Part shown: positions 63,413 to 64,000 of the stretch, one piece after another
How the letters are laid out: each line of letters opens with the position of its first letter
Position numbering within the stretch: position 1 is the stretch's first letter
Assembly: GCF_000183745.1 (NCBI RefSeq)
Contig: NC_014761.1
Coordinates: 434,001-498,000 of the forward strand
DNA: 64,000 nt
Origin: Oceanithermus profundus DSM 14977
Lineage (GTDB): Bacteria; Deinococcota; Deinococci; Deinococcales; Marinithermaceae
Direction: 5' to 3'
Program-made: the position numbers and the translations under genes
The notes under the pieces: model-generated
Told to the model about the DNA's origin: nothing
What the model saw: only the letters and a program-made list of their open reading frames with translations
The model's database searches: none

Positions 63413-64000
63413 CTAGAAGTGTACGCTGCGGTCCACGGCCATGGCCAGGAACAGCAGCGCCAGGTAGGACATCGAGTAGAAGAACAGGCGGCGCGCCTGG
63501 GGGCGCTGGGGGTGCAGGTAGAGCATCAGGCTCTGGGCGAGCAGCACCAGGTTCAGGAAGCCCGCGGAGGCGGCGTAGATCCAGCCCATCTGCCCCAGCG
63601 TCAGCGGCATGATCGAGATCACCGCCGTCAGCACCGCGTAGAGCGCGATCTGGATCACCGTGACCCGGTCGCCGAGGACGACAGGCAGCATGGGGACGCC
63701 CACCCGGGCGTAGTCGTCCTTGATCAGCAGGGCCAGGGCCCAGAAGTGCACCGGGGTCCAGAAGAAGACGATCGCGAACAGGTACCAGGCGAGCAGGTTG
63801 AGGTCGCCGGTGACCGCGGCCCAGCCCACCAGCGGCGGGAAGGCGCCGGCCGCGCCGCCGATGACGATGTTGCTCCAGCTGCGGCGCTTGAGGTAGAGGG
63901 TGTAGATCAGGACGTAGTGCATCAGCCCCGCGAGCGAGAGCGTCGCCGCCAGCAGGTTGGCCCCCCACCAGAGCACCACGAAGGCGAAGGCGGCAAGCAG
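63413..64000 (-). CDS. ctaB: Protoheme IX farnesyltransferase (heme O synthase), N-terminus off the window
   Basis: The visible 195 C-terminal residues have about six membrane helices and the UbiA-type prenyltransferase motifs of heme O synthase: '[20 protein letters not shown]', '[20 protein letters not shown]' (second acidic motif) and '[13 protein letters not shown]'. The frame is open to the window edge, so the true start lies beyond 64000. It adds a farnesyl group to heme b to make heme O, a precursor of the heme A used by caa3 oxidase. In some Thermaceae it is fused to heme A synthase, which cannot be checked here. Confidence 0.93.
   Translation of the reverse strand: MLAAFAFVVLWWGANLLAATLSLAGLMHYVLIYTLYLKRRSWSNIVIGGAAGAFPPLVGWAAVTGDLNLLAWYLFAIVFFWTPVHFWALALLIKDDYARVGVPMLPVVLGDRVTVIQIALYAVLTAVISIMPLTLGQMGWIYAASAGFLNLVLLAQSLMLYLHPQRPQARRLFFYSMSYLALLFLAMAVDRSVHF

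Overview
The window is about 70% GC. It carries features typical of the Thermaceae (Thermales, phylum Deinococcota): a caa3-type oxidase with fused subunits I+III and a cytochrome c fused to subunit II, a Thermus-type 7Fe ferredoxin, an adenosylcobalamin-dependent ribonucleotide reductase, a bactofilin next to an M23 peptidase, and many leaderless promoters in which a TANNNT box lies 5-9 bases before the start codon. A marine relative such as Oceanithermus or Marinithermus is my inference; the sequence alone does not name the species. I saw no rRNA, tRNA, CRISPR array, complete insertion sequence or prophage.

Layout. 1-7303: three large surface lipoproteins with Ig-like and DUF11-like domains. 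7334-9153: a Clp1/Grc3-like polynucleotide kinase, a thioesterase and a membrane-anchored unknown. 9228-13691: a thiamine salvage operon (TPP riboswitch, thiB-thiP-thiQ, thiamine pyrophosphokinase). 13689-15768: an ABC exporter behind a structured leader, then a small winged-helix protein. 15771-19363: class II ribonucleotide reductase (frameshifted as read), an MTH1187-type protein, and guaB on the opposite strand. 19406-24613: a membrane M28 peptidase, a GGDEF enzyme, panC, pilT and an aldolase. 24673-33816: a lipoprotein, pyrimidine-nucleoside phosphorylase, M23 peptidase plus bactofilin, accD-accA, a PEGA-repeat protein, a nucleotidyltransferase and ferredoxin. 33878-39803 (minus): DUF1501/DUF1800 pair, VanZ-like protein, methylmalonyl-CoA epimerase, small proteins, a glycosidase-like protein and a cold-shock protein. 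39987-42726: leuS with a leader that looks like a ribosome-mediated attenuator. 42787-48758: a hydrolase lipoprotein, merR-merA and a peptidase/propeller/barrel protein. 48759-49399: a repeat-rich gap. 49400-58821: FAD oxidase, DUF72, Nudix, cupredoxin plus CcdA-like pair, APC permease, a LigD-type polymerase, SDR, aldo/keto reductase and a methyltransferase. 58874-64000 (minus): caa3 oxidase operon and part of ctaB.

Regulation is the most interesting layer. The thiamine operon is controlled by a riboswitch whose terminator also hides the Shine-Dalgarno sequence. leuS has a nine-codon leader peptide with one CTA leucine codon, and its stop codon runs into an antiterminator that competes with a terminator. 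The ABC exporter has a three-codon leader ORF followed by a 15-bp stem that buries its ribosome binding site. merA follows a perfect 24-bp palindrome set in a 20-bp promoter spacer. In four places the stop codon of one gene is also the start of the -10 box of the next.

A second theme is a set of degenerate 7-base tandem repeats, often arranged as inverted arms. They begin exactly at the 3' ends of thiB, the MTH1187-type gene and the 46104-48758 gene, and in two cases supply the stop codon. Two of these elements share their central sequence as well, which suggests a dispersed non-coding mobile element. Positions were counted by hand from the sequence and are most reliable for coding ends.
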